Notes under the pieces: generated by a model
The model's database searches: none
What the model saw: the letters and a program-made list of their open reading frames with translations, nothing else
Told to the model about the DNA's origin: nothing
Made by a program: the position numbers and the translations under genes
In this document: piece after piece, positions 7,461 to 15,571 of the stretch
Position numbering within the stretch: position 1 is the first letter of the stretch
How the letters are laid out: every line of letters begins with the position of its first letter
Assembly: GCA_963582255.1 (NCBI GenBank)
Contig: CAUZRD010000028.1
Location: 1-16,578, forward strand
DNA from: CAUZRD01 sp963582255
GTDB lineage: Bacteria > Pseudomonadota > Alphaproteobacteria > Rhizobiales > TMED25
DNA length: 16,578 nt
Reading direction: 5' to 3'

Positions 7461-8882
7461 TTACGTAGTCGCAGGAGACATAGTACCCACCGACTCCACA
7501 TTACCAAGCATGGGAGTACGATCCACCGAGGGCACATCCTGCCTACCCTCGCGTAGCTTTACGTGTGACGGCCGCGCCGCTTGGCGTCCCGCCTTACTAT
7601 TTCGTGACCTCGATCCACGAAAATTTTTGGACCGAGGCTTTGTTTTTCCTGAGCTAACCCCGTTGCTTACCGTCGGCACCTCCGTTTCAAAACTACCATC
7701 CGATTCCGAACGATATTCCTGAGTACAATACTTCGCTGGCACCGGCTCGATTGCGAGTCGACTACCGATCAAACGCTCGATATCATGCAACGCGCTACGT
7801 TCCGTCCGGTCACACATCGAGATGGCAACACCACCTCGCCCTGCACGACCAGTACGACCAATTCTATGAATGTACGCCTCGGGAACATTGGGAAGTTCAA
7901 AATTAACTACGTGGGACACCCCATCGACATCAATGCCGCGCGCAGCAACATCGGTGGCAACTAGAATAGCTGTATGTCCGGACCTGAATGCACCAAGAGA
8001 GCGATTGCGCTGGGTCTGATTTTTATCACCATGAATAGCATCGGCGTTGAGACCTGCCGCTTGTAAATATTTTTTGACCTTTTCCGCGCCCCGCTTCGTT
8101 CGCGTAAAAACAATCGTTCGCTCCACGTCCTGACGCGAAAGAATGTTTACCAACACATCTCGTTTCACCCCCGCATCTGTGAAAACAACACTCTGGGTAA
8201 TAAGCTCAATCGGCCGCGACATACTAGCAACAGCAATCTCGATTGCCTCCCGCTGAAATTGCCGTGCGAGCGAACGAATCTGCTTCGGCATGGTTGCCGA
8301 CATCAAAACAGTTTGCCTCTTTATGGGCAAATTACCAAGAATCTTCCGGATGGCAGGCATAAAACCAAGATCAAGCATCTGGTCCGCTTCGTCCAGTACA
8401 ACCGCTGTTGTCTGATCGAGACGGATCACGTCAGTATTCATATGGTCCATCAGCCGACCAGGCGTGGCAACGACAATATCTACGCCCGGCACAAGCGCCC
8501 GAATCTGCGGGCCAGGCTTGACACCCCCAACAACGATAGCAACCGATACCTTCATATAGCGGCCGTAGGTGCGAATGTTCTCGACAATCTGCAATGCCAG
8601 CTCACGAGTAGGCGTAAGAATAAGTGCACCACAACTTTTAGGCTTGGGTTTATTGCGCTGCCCATTGATGTGCTGCAACATCGGCAGCACGAAAGCCGCA
8701 GTTTTCCCAGTTCCGGTCTGCGCAATTCCAATGAGGTCACGGCCAGATAACATGGCCGGAATTGCCTGAACCTGAATAGGGGTGGGGACGGTATACCCTT
8801 CGGCAGATACAGCCCGAAGAATCGGCTCGGCCAGGCCGAGGTTATTAAAATTTTTCAAGAAAAGTCCTTCATCAACCATCAT
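7461..8882 (-). CDS. DEAD-box ATP-dependent RNA helicase (RhlE-like)
   Basis: A 473-residue RNA helicase with all core motifs in order: the Q motif region TPIQVQAIP (34-42), Walker A AQTGTGKT (54-61), PTRELA (91-96), TPGRL (140-144), DEAD (164-167) and SAT (195-197). In domain 2 there are IVFTRTKRGAEK, VATDVAARGIDVDGV and HRIGRTGRAG. The core ends near residue 385. A basic, Ser/Arg/Lys-rich tail follows (FRGSRSRNSKAGRQ), typical of the RhlE group and probably non-specific RNA binding. Its roles in the family are ribosome assembly and mRNA turnover, often in the cold. Two adjacent ATG codons open the gene (8882 and 8879), and no strong ribosome site is seen. It is followed by the cold-shock gene, a sensible functional pair. 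Confidence 0.93.
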   Translation of the reverse strand: MMVDEGLFLKNFNNLGLAEPILRAVSAEGYTVPTPIQVQAIPAMLSGRDLIGIAQTGTGKTAAFVLPMLQHINGQRNKPKPKSCGALILTPTRELALQIVENIRTYGRYMKVSVAIVVGGVKPGPQIRALVPGVDIVVATPGRLMDHMNTDVIRLDQTTAVVLDEADQMLDLGFMPAIRKILGNLPIKRQTVLMSATMPKQIRSLARQFQREAIEIAVASMSRPIELITQSVVFTDAGVKRDVLVNILSRQDVERTIVFTRTKRGAEKVKKYLQAAGLNADAIHGDKNQTQRNRSLGAFRSGHTAILVATDVAARGIDVDGVSHVVNFELPNVPEAYIHRIGRTGRAGRGGVAISMCDRTERSALHDIERLIGSRLAIEPVPAKYCTQEYRSESDGSFETEVPTVSNGVSSGKTKPRSKNFRGSRSRNSKAGRQAARPSHVKLREGRQDVPSVDRTPMLGNVESVGTMSPATT

Positions 8883-9189
8883 AGAAAATACGGCCTGCGA
8901 GCCGCTGACGATGGCATTTACATGTTTTGGAAACTTGCATAGATCAGCTACCGCAGATTATCAGCCCAAAATGGACACTTGTTGGCAACGATCAATACGC
9001 CTTATAGCCTTATTGAGAGAAGCTCGCGTTACAATTTTCAAGAGAACCAACCATGCATAATGTAGTTTAACATAATCCTTATACTCTAATTTTAAACAGC
9101 AAGCAAATATATTGGATATTATATCTTATCAACTTTCGAGATCAAAACGTAGGAACAAGTTAGACTAACCAATTAACATATTAAATTTT
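8883..9189. other. Intergenic region upstream of the helicase
   Basis: About 300 bp between the helicase start and the tRNA 3' end, both on the minus strand. The part at 9060-9189 is very AT-rich. It probably carries the helicase promoter and a long leader, but I cannot place -35/-10 boxes with confidence. No coding remnant was recognised. Confidence 0.5.
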
Positions 9190-9278
9190 TGGTGCGGACG
9201 GCGGGACTCGAACCCGCACGAGGGTTACCCCTCTCGAGATTTTAAGTCTCGTGTGTCTACCAGTTCCACCACGTCCGC
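9190..9278 (-). tRNA. tRNA-Leu (anticodon UAA)
   Basis: The minus strand reads as a complete cloverleaf. The acceptor GCGGACG pairs with CGTCCGC, and the anticodon stem CGAGA/TCTCG holds loop CTTAAAA with anticodon TAA. There is a long variable arm (GAGGGGTAACCCTC) and a T arm GCGGG-TTCGAGT-CCCGC. The discriminator is A, and CCA is encoded at the 3' end (9190-9192). The long variable arm and the TAA anticodon together make it a leucine tRNA. It lies 42 bp after the gpt stop, and only 9 bp after the stop that would end an untruncated gpt, so co-transcription and processing are possible. Confidence 0.97.
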
Positions 9279-9320
9279 TTAAGGTTATTACGCGCCTTCA
9301 GAATTGATAGGCGGTACGAA

Positions 9321-9806
9321 TTAAAGCCCCATATCCCAGAGAAAAAATACCCACGTATCCTGACTAACCTCCGTCACGAATGTATCAACCAGCGCCCGCC
9401 CCTCAGGTTTAGCATAGACAGTTGCATAATGCGCGCGTGGCAACATTTCACGAACCTTCTTTGCGGTTGCACCGGTATCAACCAGATCATCAATACAGAG
9501 TACATCTTTACTCTTACCGCCATTTCCCATCAGAAAATCATCGGAAATCCTCTTGATCACGTCCAGACGACCTTGGACCTGGTTAGCATAGGAGGTGATG
9601 CATACCGTCTCAATCAGGCGAATATTAAGTTCACGCGCAACAATTGCACATTGCACCAGGTCACCCCTCGTTACGCACACAATCGCCGACCATTCTCCCC
9701 TATCGGCCAGTCGCCAAGCCAGAGCTCGCGAACCACGGTGGAGCTGATTCCACGATACCGGAAAGTGTTTTTGCTGCGAGGATGTTTCCTGCATTATTTG
9801 CTTCAT
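9321..9806 (-). CDS. gpt: Xanthine-guanine phosphoribosyltransferase, C-terminally truncated
   Basis: A purine-salvage enzyme that transfers phosphoribose from PRPP to guanine or xanthine. This copy has about 161 residues. The family opening FPVSWNQLHRGSRALAWRL is followed by the loop VTRGDLVQCAIVAREL and the PRPP-binding motif VLCIDDLVDTGATAK. The end is FVTEVSQDTWVFFLWDMGL. Two features are odd. A TAA at 9321-9323 stops the frame just after WDMGL, yet reading on in the same frame gives FVPPINSEGA and a stop at 9288, matching the conserved FQPPI-type tail. The loop also reads RGDLVQC where relatives have RGGLVP plus a small residue, next to the PRPP site. The start is the ATG at 9806 (a GTG at 9809 precedes it), directly behind the CinA-like gene, so translational coupling is likely. 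Activity is uncertain. Confidence 0.85.
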   Translation of the reverse strand: MKQIMQETSSQQKHFPVSWNQLHRGSRALAWRLADRGEWSAIVCVTRGDLVQCAIVARELNIRLIETVCITSYANQVQGRLDVIKRISDDFLMGNGGKSKDVLCIDDLVDTGATAKKVREMLPRAHYATVYAKPEGRALVDTFVTEVSQDTWVFFLWDMGL

Positions 9807-9811
9807 CACGT

Positions 9812-10561
9812 CTATTCAGCCGGCACGCGTTTTACAAAGCCGAGGGGTGTCAGAGCCTCAATTATATCTGCGCCCGCAGCCTCAACTCGTGAAGGATCTA
9901 GCCCGCGACATACCACATTGGCACCAAAACCATCATCGGAATAATAGGGGTAGCTCCCAATCGAAACGTCTGAATAATTGCCTTGAATTTTGCGCAAAGG
10001 TGATGCGATCTCACCTTCACGAATACGGGTTTCTATCGTGATCACATGCAGCTTAGTACCGGTTCGAAGCCGCTTCGCCACACTATCGAGCATCGCCTGC
10101 ATGATCGATGGGACGCCAGCCATAACAAAAACATTGTCAATCTCGATCCCAGGTGCCTTAGAGACCGGATTGTCAATCAGCAACGCACCATGAGGAATGC
10201 GCGCCATACGCCGGCGCGCTTCAGTGAGTTCAGATTGGGGAAACCGCGAAGCAAGCATCGCCAGCGCTTCGTCGTTTTCAGAAATACCAACACCGAACGC
10301 TTTTGCCACACAATCGGCGGTAATATCGTCATGTGTTGGCCCTATTCCGCCAGTAGTCAACAAGTAGCTGTAAGCTAGGCGCATTTCATTCACAGCACCA
10401 ACAATCCGCCCCTCATCGTCAGGGATAACACGCGCTTCGCGAACATCAATCCCGATATTGGTCAGATATTCTGTGATATAACCAATATTCTTGTCTTTGG
10501 TACGCCCAGACAAAATTTCATCCCCGATCACGAGGACACCGGCGGTCACAATTTCGCTCAT
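9812..10561 (-). CDS. CinA-like molybdopterin-binding-domain protein
   Basis: A 249-residue protein of the MoCF-biosynthesis/CinA N-terminal family (competence/damage-inducible protein A type). The signature is clear: VLVIGDEILSGRTKDKN at the start, ARVIPDDEGRI, then LLTTGGIGPTHDDITADCVA and NPVSKAPGIEI with VFVMAGVPSIM. It lacks the C-terminal nicotinamide-nucleotide amidase domain of full CinA, as is normal for the short alphaproteobacterial form. The biochemical role of the short form is unsettled; nucleotide pyrophosphatase activity is known for the CinA N-domain family. The open frame reaches a GTG at 10573, but the AAGGGGTG run nine bases before the ATG at 10561 supports the ATG. It is divergent from sfsA, with a shared 105-bp control region, and gpt follows almost directly. 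Confidence 0.9.
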   Translation of the reverse strand: MSEIVTAGVLVIGDEILSGRTKDKNIGYITEYLTNIGIDVREARVIPDDEGRIVGAVNEMRLAYSYLLTTGGIGPTHDDITADCVAKAFGVGISENDEALAMLASRFPQSELTEARRRMARIPHGALLIDNPVSKAPGIEIDNVFVMAGVPSIMQAMLDSVAKRLRTGTKLHVITIETRIREGEIASPLRKIQGNYSDVSIGSYPYYSDDGFGANVVCRGLDPSRVEAAGADIIEALTPLGFVKRVPAE

Positions 10562-10666
10562 AGTCTTAAACACCCCTTACTAGGTGGGGTTGGCGATATA
10601 CCAGTCATTCTAACCAGTCCAGTGCCACGTTGCACTTTTACTCTATCTCGCCTAACCACATTCACT

Positions 10667-11380
10667 ATGGAATTTCTTGAACAACTACACCGCGCCACCT
10701 TACTGCGCCGCTACAAACGTTTCCTAGCTGATATAGAAATAGGTGGGATGAAGACCACCGCGCACTGCCCAAACACAGGTGCGATGATCGGATTAGCTGA
10801 GCCCGGCTGTGCAATCTGGGTGATGCCGGCAAAGAAACCCGGACGAAAATTACCATTTAGCTGGGAACTGACCGAAGTGGCTGAAGGAAGCCAGATCATT
10901 TATGTCGGCATTCACGCCGCAAAGGCGAATGCCATCGTCGGCGAAGCATTGGCATGCAATTCTATCCCGGAACTTGAAGGATACGACAGCATTCGCCATG
11001 AGGTGCGCTATGGTGAACGCAGCCGAGTTGATTTTCTACTTGAGTCAACGTATCGAAAGCCAGCCTACGTGGAGGTGAAGAACGTTCACTTAAAACGTCA
11101 TCAAAATCTTGCCGAGTTCCCCGATTCTGTTACAGCTCGCGGGACGCGCCATCTGGGTGAACTCGAGGCAATGGTGGCTCAGGGAGCCCGAGCCGTCATG
11201 TTGTATGTTGTTCAGCGCTCCGACGTGGTAGAATTTAAGTTGGCTGGTGATATCGACCCCAAATATTCCGCTGCGTTTATCGCAGCAAGCAACACCGGAG
11301 TTGAATCATTTTGCTATAGTTGCAAAGTCTCACCGGCAGGCATCAAGTTAGATCGACGCCTGCCGATAATTAACGAGTAA
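10667..11380 (+). CDS. sfsA: SfsA family protein (sugar fermentation stimulation protein A)
   Basis: A 237-residue protein of the SfsA family, close to the usual length of about 234. The N-terminal OB-fold region contains LLRRYKRFLADIEIGG and AHCPNTGAMIGLAEPG. The C-terminal nuclease-like region contains GERSRVDFLLE, PAYVEVKNVHL and FPDSVTARGTRHLGEL, with the conserved Asp/Glu/Lys (D, E, K of RVDFLL and YVEVKN). E. coli SfsA was named for effects on maltose metabolism and binds DNA; its true role is unclear. A GTG at 10622 would add 15 residues, but the family starts only a few residues before LLRRYKRF, so I use the ATG at 10667, which has no strong ribosome site. It is followed by map after 11 bp, an operon order I recall from Hyphomicrobiales. 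Confidence 0.93.
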   Translation: MEFLEQLHRATLLRRYKRFLADIEIGGMKTTAHCPNTGAMIGLAEPGCAIWVMPAKKPGRKLPFSWELTEVAEGSQIIYVGIHAAKANAIVGEALACNSIPELEGYDSIRHEVRYGERSRVDFLLESTYRKPAYVEVKNVHLKRHQNLAEFPDSVTARGTRHLGELEAMVAQGARAVMLYVVQRSDVVEFKLAGDIDPKYSAAFIAASNTGVESFCYSCKVSPAGIKLDRRLPIINE

Positions 11381-11391
11381 ATGAGGACCTC

Positions 11392-12216
11392 ATGGGCTAT
11401 GTGGATGCGGATATTGCGCCCAACAGAAATACCGGAGAAATCAAATTATTCGGACAGGAAGCATTCAAGGCGATGCACTGTGTAGGTAGGGCAACGGCCG
11501 AAACTCTAGATCTCGTTGCCGAACACATTTGTCCTGGGATTTCCACCCGCGAAATTGATGCCATCATCCTAAACCACGCGCTCAAGCTTGGAGCTACTCC
11601 GGCCACCGTCTATTATCGCGGTTATCCGCGTGCCAGTTGCATCTCTCTAAACCACGTGGTTTGCCATGGAATTCCAGGCGATCGCATCATAAAAGAAGGT
11701 GACATTCTCAATATAGATGTCACATTAATCATCGATGGCTGGCACGGCGATTCAAGCCGCATGTATACCGTTGGCGCAGTATCCCGTCTCGCTGAACGGC
11801 TGGTGGCAATTACTTATGAGTGCTTGATGCTCGGCATTGAGGCCGTGGGACCTGGTGCCACCACCGGAGATATTGGCTCGACAATTCAGGCCCACGCTGA
11901 GGCCAACCGTATGAGCGTGGTACGCGATTTTTGCGGCCATGGGGTGGCAAAACTGTTTCACGATGTCCCCAACATCCTGCACTACGGAAATCCGGAAGAA
12001 GGTATTCCACTAAAACCCGGTATGATCTTTACCATCGAACCGATGATTAATCTCGGCCGCCCTCAAGTTAAAATACTCTCCGATGGATGGACCGCAGTCA
12101 CCAGAGACCGCTCATTATCCGCCCAATTTGAACACACGATTGGGGTGACAGACAAAGGTTGTGAAATTTTTACCTCCTCACCTGCCAACCTCGATCAGCC
12201 ACCATACGCACCATAG
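11392..12216 (+). CDS. map: Type I methionine aminopeptidase
   Basis: A 274-residue cytosolic enzyme that removes the N-terminal methionine from new proteins. The five metal ligands of the family are all present: Asp109 (NIDVT), Asp120 (GDSSRMY), His183 (FCGHGVAKLFH), Glu216 (FTIEPMI) and Glu247 (FEHTIG). The substrate histidine His92 lies in VVCHGIPGD. The length is normal for alphaproteobacterial forms, which have a short N-terminal extension. GAGG sits a few bases before the ATG at 11392, 11 bp after the sfsA stop, so the pair is an operon. In related genomes radC often follows; here a decayed gene on the opposite strand follows instead. Confidence 0.96.
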   Translation: MGYVDADIAPNRNTGEIKLFGQEAFKAMHCVGRATAETLDLVAEHICPGISTREIDAIILNHALKLGATPATVYYRGYPRASCISLNHVVCHGIPGDRIIKEGDILNIDVTLIIDGWHGDSSRMYTVGAVSRLAERLVAITYECLMLGIEAVGPGATTGDIGSTIQAHAEANRMSVVRDFCGHGVAKLFHDVPNILHYGNPEEGIPLKPGMIFTIEPMINLGRPQVKILSDGWTAVTRDRSLSAQFEHTIGVTDKGCEIFTSSPANLDQPPYAP

Positions 12217-12284
12217 CGCTCGATGCAGAGGGAGTGATGTGCTGATCCAGCGCTGGAGGTCCTCTTTCTTCAATAAAGATAGGC

Positions 12285-12903
12285 TCACCACAAGTTTCCC
12301 CAATCCTTTGACGGGCGAGCGTCGAGGCGAGGCGAGGCATTAAGGGCCGCCCATGTCGTCGATAGAATATTAAGACACCGGGTTGCTAAACTCAGATTCA
12401 AGCAGGGGGACAGCGTTGATTGTATGCCAGCCCACCAAGCATCAAAAGAGCTTTGGCATCAGGCTTGGTTCAGCGCGCAGGCGCCAAGCTTAAGTGCAAG
12501 GAGATGATCTTGGCCGGATCGGCATGCTTGTTTTCATCAAGCGAGCATTGATGCGCGTGCGCTACCCAAATGTGAATATCTGCTTCATTCAGATACTCAC
12601 ATAATAGTATATTTACTTCATCAGGTCAGCGCGATGGGATGGCGATTTTGCGCACGCCCAGATAAATAAAAGCCGTGATATTGGCCTCAAGATCAGTATC
12701 CCAGGCAATGCCGAAGCAACAGAAACAACCGACAGCAAAATTTGCTGCACAACGCATCCCACCAGAAGATCAAAACGGGTATCCATTTGTCTTTCAATCG
12801 ACTAGGTGGCGTGGGACTTCATATTGAGTCTTCAGGCGCAACGCGATAAAACTGATAGCCATCACAATCGGTATAAATATGGGGATGATGTAGCCAAGCT
12901 CAT
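12285..12903 (-). pseudogene. Decayed Asp/Glu racemase superfamily gene (maleate isomerase / arylmalonate decarboxylase type)
   Basis: No intact ORF exists, but one minus-strand frame from the ATG at 12903 (after an early frameshift) reads as a family member with stops. GYIIP opens the first Rossmann half, then ALRLKTQYEVPRHLVD and a TGA at 12794-12796. After a second stop come DTDLEANITAFIYLGVRKIA and IPSR, a stop, and PDEVNILLCEYLNEADI. HADPAKIISLHL, another stop and KPDAKALLMLGG follow, and then LESEFSNPVS in a shifted frame. The order matches the family pattern of alternating motifs (LGVRRIA..PYPDEVN..L, then P..DA.F.S.GGL, then L....PV). The key Cys-containing motifs cannot be seen, and part of the N-terminal half is deleted. 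It starts 12 bp after the MoeA-like gene, so it may once have been the last gene of that operon. The 3' boundary is approximate. Confidence 0.65.
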
Positions 12904-12915
12904 ACCACAGTGCAA

Positions 12916-14550
12916 TCACGTTTGTTTCTGCCACGCCGGGTTGTTGACAAGAGCTTCAAATGCTTCAGGGGTATCAATATCAAGACTGGCGACCGGCCCT
13001 TGTTCAACCTCAATTACTGCATCTTGATATCTACCGATGAGATTACGCCCACCAATATCACCCTTAAGCGCAAGTAACTCCGCAAAATATCGCCGCGGCC
13101 ACAAAATCGGGTTCCCGCGCTTGCCATCATGGGTTGAAACGCAGATTGCCTTATGTTCACTTCGCTCAAAAGCATCGATCAATCTATCTATATGATTGCT
13201 CTCGATGCCTGGCATATCGCCAAGCAAAAATATTGCTCCATCACATACATCACTAATCTGCCCGACACCTACTTTGACCGACGTCGACAGGCCATTGGAA
13301 AAATTAGGATTAACAATAGCCGGAAGGTCGTAGCCTGAAATGAGCTCTGATATGGCCTCACCATCATGTCCGGTTACCACCAAACTCTCATCTGACCGCG
13401 ATCCGAGCGCTGCTTCAACTGCACGAACGACCATGGCCTTTCCGCCTATCTCAAGCGTCATCTTATTGATCTCGCCCATACGGGTTGACCTGCCTGCTGC
13501 CAATATAATCGAACAGACTTTTCGTTGCCCCTCGTTGTTTGTTCGCCCTGCGGAAATGCGCAGTTGAGGCCGTGTAGAAATCTCTTTTAAAAGACCGCCC
13601 ACTCCCATACGAGAAAACTCATCGGGCCCGACATCAATGCCAGCTAGAATGCGCTGTAGAACCCAATCAAATCCATGAAGAATAGGGCTGCGGGCTGATC
13701 CTGGCGCAACAATGACGTGTACCTTACCTATTTGACCGAGAAGCAGAATATTTCCAGGATCAACCGGCATACCGAAGTGAACTATATTACCACCAGCATG
13801 AATAATTCCCATAGGCACAACGTCACTGCGGTCAGCAACAGCCGAGGCGCCAATGATAATAATCGGATCACAACCATCATCAATTAGAAAGGACAGTGTC
13901 TCTGCAATAGTTCGGGAATCGTGTCGACAGCGAATTTCCCGCCGTAGCTCTGAGCCTAGCCCCTCCACCCGCGCGCGCGTGACCTGCACAGTCTTATTTG
14001 CGATTTTTGGTTTTGCTTTGGCAATTTCGGTTTGAATTAACCCAATGGTGGCAGGACGGAATGGATGGAGGCATATCGGCGCGCTCTTACCAGAATGCTG
14101 AGCCGCACGATCTAGAATATCACGCCTAACGGCAAAGGGAATGATCTTGATGGTCGCCGCCAATTCACCTTCCTCAAGGAACGAGAACGGCCGGATGGTA
14201 GAGAGGGTAAGGGATTCATGAACGGCATTAAATGCATTAACCCGGTCCTCATCAATTGTCAGTAGCCCGCGGCAGATCGAAATCAGATTTGATCGGCCAG
14301 TAGATGCAGGTGTTGCCTTTATATTATGTCCTGCTAGCGCTATCGATAAACTTTGTGCAGCCTCGTTTTCACCAACATCACCATCATCAAGCCGCACTGC
14401 CGCAATGGTATCTATCTTAGCATCCTCAAGTCGCTCGATATCTCGTTGACCAAGAACAGTCCCTTTTCTAATCCGGCCATCTCCAACATTGAGAGAATGA
14501 GCAAGTATCAACCCCTCCGCCTCGGCAGATGGTACATCACCGAACCTCAT
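12916..14550 (-). CDS. MoeA-like molybdopterin-binding / MobA-like nucleotidyltransferase fusion
   Basis: A 544-residue two-domain protein of molybdenum-cofactor maturation. Residues 1 to about 330 are MoeA-like with a molybdopterin-binding fold: VGDGRIRKGTVL near 22-33, then FLIDDGCDPIIIIGASAVAD (221-240) and HVIVAPGSARSPILHGFDW (278-296). Residues 345-535 are an NTP transferase like MobA/MocA: LAAGRSTRMGEINKM (350-364), LLGDMPGI (442-449), KRGNPILWPRRYF, GDIGGRNLI (498-506) and DIDTPEAF (524-531). The domain probably loads CTP or GTP onto molybdopterin for a xanthine-dehydrogenase/CO-dehydrogenase family enzyme. Its ATG overlaps the stop of the XdhC gene upstream by four bases (ATGA), so they are translationally coupled. 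The domains look complete and all signature residues are present. The specific molybdoenzyme served is not in the window. Confidence 0.9.
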   Translation of the reverse strand: MRFGDVPSAEAEGLILAHSLNVGDGRIRKGTVLGQRDIERLEDAKIDTIAAVRLDDGDVGENEAAQSLSIALAGHNIKATPASTGRSNLISICRGLLTIDEDRVNAFNAVHESLTLSTIRPFSFLEEGELAATIKIIPFAVRRDILDRAAQHSGKSAPICLHPFRPATIGLIQTEIAKAKPKIANKTVQVTRARVEGLGSELRREIRCRHDSRTIAETLSFLIDDGCDPIIIIGASAVADRSDVVPMGIIHAGGNIVHFGMPVDPGNILLLGQIGKVHVIVAPGSARSPILHGFDWVLQRILAGIDVGPDEFSRMGVGGLLKEISTRPQLRISAGRTNNEGQRKVCSIILAAGRSTRMGEINKMTLEIGGKAMVVRAVEAALGSRSDESLVVTGHDGEAISELISGYDLPAIVNPNFSNGLSTSVKVGVGQISDVCDGAIFLLGDMPGIESNHIDRLIDAFERSEHKAICVSTHDGKRGNPILWPRRYFAELLALKGDIGGRNLIGRYQDAVIEVEQGPVASLDIDTPEAFEALVNNPAWQKQT

Positions 14551-15242
14551 GCTCGACCAAGCAATCCGTGGCGCAAAGAGTGGATGATTTCAGCCATGAT
14601 TGCGATAGCTATCTCAGTTGGACTACGCGCACCAATATCAAGTCCAATTGGTCCGGATATCCTCTCCAAATTCTGACGATCGACGCCCTCTGAGGCCAAC
14701 CGCTCCACCCGTGCGCGATGCGTCCGCCGTGAGCCAAGCGCTCCAACATAGAAACATTTCCCGTTCAGTGCGGCCTTAAGAGCAGGATCATCAATCTTAG
14801 GATCATGGGTTAGAGCAACAAAAGCGGTACGCCGATCAAGATCAATTTCGCTGAGCACATCATCGGGCCATTCCACCTGAAGATCTACATCCGGGAAACG
14901 GTCTGAAGTGGCGAATCCGCCACGCGGATCAATAACCGTAACAGCAAAACCAGCAAGCTTGGCGATTGGCACCAGCATTTGCGAAATGTGGACCGCACCT
15001 GTGATCACCATCTTGAGTGACGGATTGTTTACATTAAGAAATATCTCTCCATCTGGCGTCTCGACTAACCGGCTACGATCGGTCGCAAACGCATCCCGCA
15101 CAGCTTCATATAGCAGATCACTTGCATCTATATCACCTTCATACAAAAGCTGCTGATCACCATTGCTAAGATTGGTTGATAGAATAACAGGACGACGCGT
15201 CGCCAGGTCTTCAATCAATTGTTGGACGGTGTGAAGTTTCAT
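14547..15242 (-). CDS. XdhC family protein, Rossmann-domain subunit
   Basis: A 231-residue protein with the XdhC C-terminal Rossmann fold, a factor that holds molybdenum cofactor and helps its sulfuration and insertion into xanthine-dehydrogenase/CO-dehydrogenase type enzymes. The dinucleotide-fold turn is TGAVHISQMLVPIAKLAGF (81-99), with VIDPRGGFAT (103-112) at the next strand. VALTHDPKIDDPAL and YVGALGSRRTHRARV follow, both conserved in the family. The N-terminal 75 residues are divergent. In many bacteria one XdhC carries both domains; here the CoxI-type N-terminal domain is a separate gene just upstream, as in cox clusters. It overlaps both neighbours by four bases (ATGA), so three proteins are made in fixed proportion. 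Confidence 0.9.
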   Translation of the reverse strand: MKLHTVQQLIEDLATRRPVILSTNLSNGDQQLLYEGDIDASDLLYEAVRDAFATDRSRLVETPDGEIFLNVNNPSLKMVITGAVHISQMLVPIAKLAGFAVTVIDPRGGFATSDRFPDVDLQVEWPDDVLSEIDLDRRTAFVALTHDPKIDDPALKAALNGKCFYVGALGSRRTHRARVERLASEGVDRQNLERISGPIGLDIGARSPTEIAIAIMAEIIHSLRHGLLGRA

Positions 15243-15571
15243 GGGAGCTCATCAAGCCGCTCGACGAATACCTTTATCCGCCCGCCGCATGCTAGTCCTA
15301 CTTCCCAGGCAGTCTCATCGGCAACACCAAATTCAAGTAACCGCGGCGTACCATTTTCGATGACGTCAATCGCCTCTGTTACAACCGCACCTTCAACACA
15401 TCCACCAGAGACTGATCCTTCAAAATGACCATCCCCATCAATCACTAGGCGGCTACCCGTCGGCCGCGGCGCCGAGCCCCAAGTCTCAACAACAGTCGCA
15501 ATCGCAACAGCTAGACCATCGTCCTTCCAGCTCGCCGCCAACGACAAGAGCTCATCACCATGTTCCTGCAT
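15239..15571 (-). CDS. XdhC/CoxI N-terminal domain protein
   Basis: A 110-residue stand-alone XdhC_CoxI domain, partner of the Rossmann subunit encoded next. The signatures are VETWGSAPRPTGSRLVID (28-45), GSVSGGCVEGAVV (52-64) and the end GLACGGRIKVFVERL (92-106). Both conserved cysteines (in GGCVEG and ACGGR) are present; in the family they are thought to handle the cofactor or its sulfur. AAGGAG at 15580-15585, eight bases before the ATG at 15571, is the strongest ribosome site in the operon, consistent with this being its first intact gene. It ends in an ATGA overlap. Upstream lie a 430-bp gap and the decayed coxG on the same strand, so the original promoter was probably further upstream. 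Confidence 0.92.
   Translation of the reverse strand: MQEHGDELLSLAASWKDDGLAVAIATVVETWGSAPRPTGSRLVIDGDGHFEGSVSGGCVEGAVVTEAIDVIENGTPRLLEFGVADETAWEVGLACGGRIKVFVERLDELP

Noticed and set aside
8259..8750. 163-residue plus-strand ORF
   Set aside because: Fully antisense to the helicase core motifs, with no recognisable domain; it is a shadow of codon bias.
9429..9944. 171-residue plus-strand ORF
   Set aside because: Antisense to gpt and the CinA-like gene, whose motifs are unmistakable; no family resemblance of its own.
12380..12903. Most stops inside the racemase relic are TGA, raising the idea of TGA being read as an amino acid
   Set aside because: Intact genes in the window (both XdhC genes, the MFS exporter) end with TGA, and tryptophan is coded by TGG throughout. 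The relic and the other pseudogenes also hold frameshifts and TAG/TAA stops. CGA/TGG to TGA mutation in a dead gene explains it.
14547..15571. The two XdhC proteins as one gene split by a frameshift
   Set aside because: Each has a complete domain with its own start, and the 4-base ATGA overlap is the same as at the next junction. Separate CoxI-type and Rossmann-type genes are known in cox clusters.
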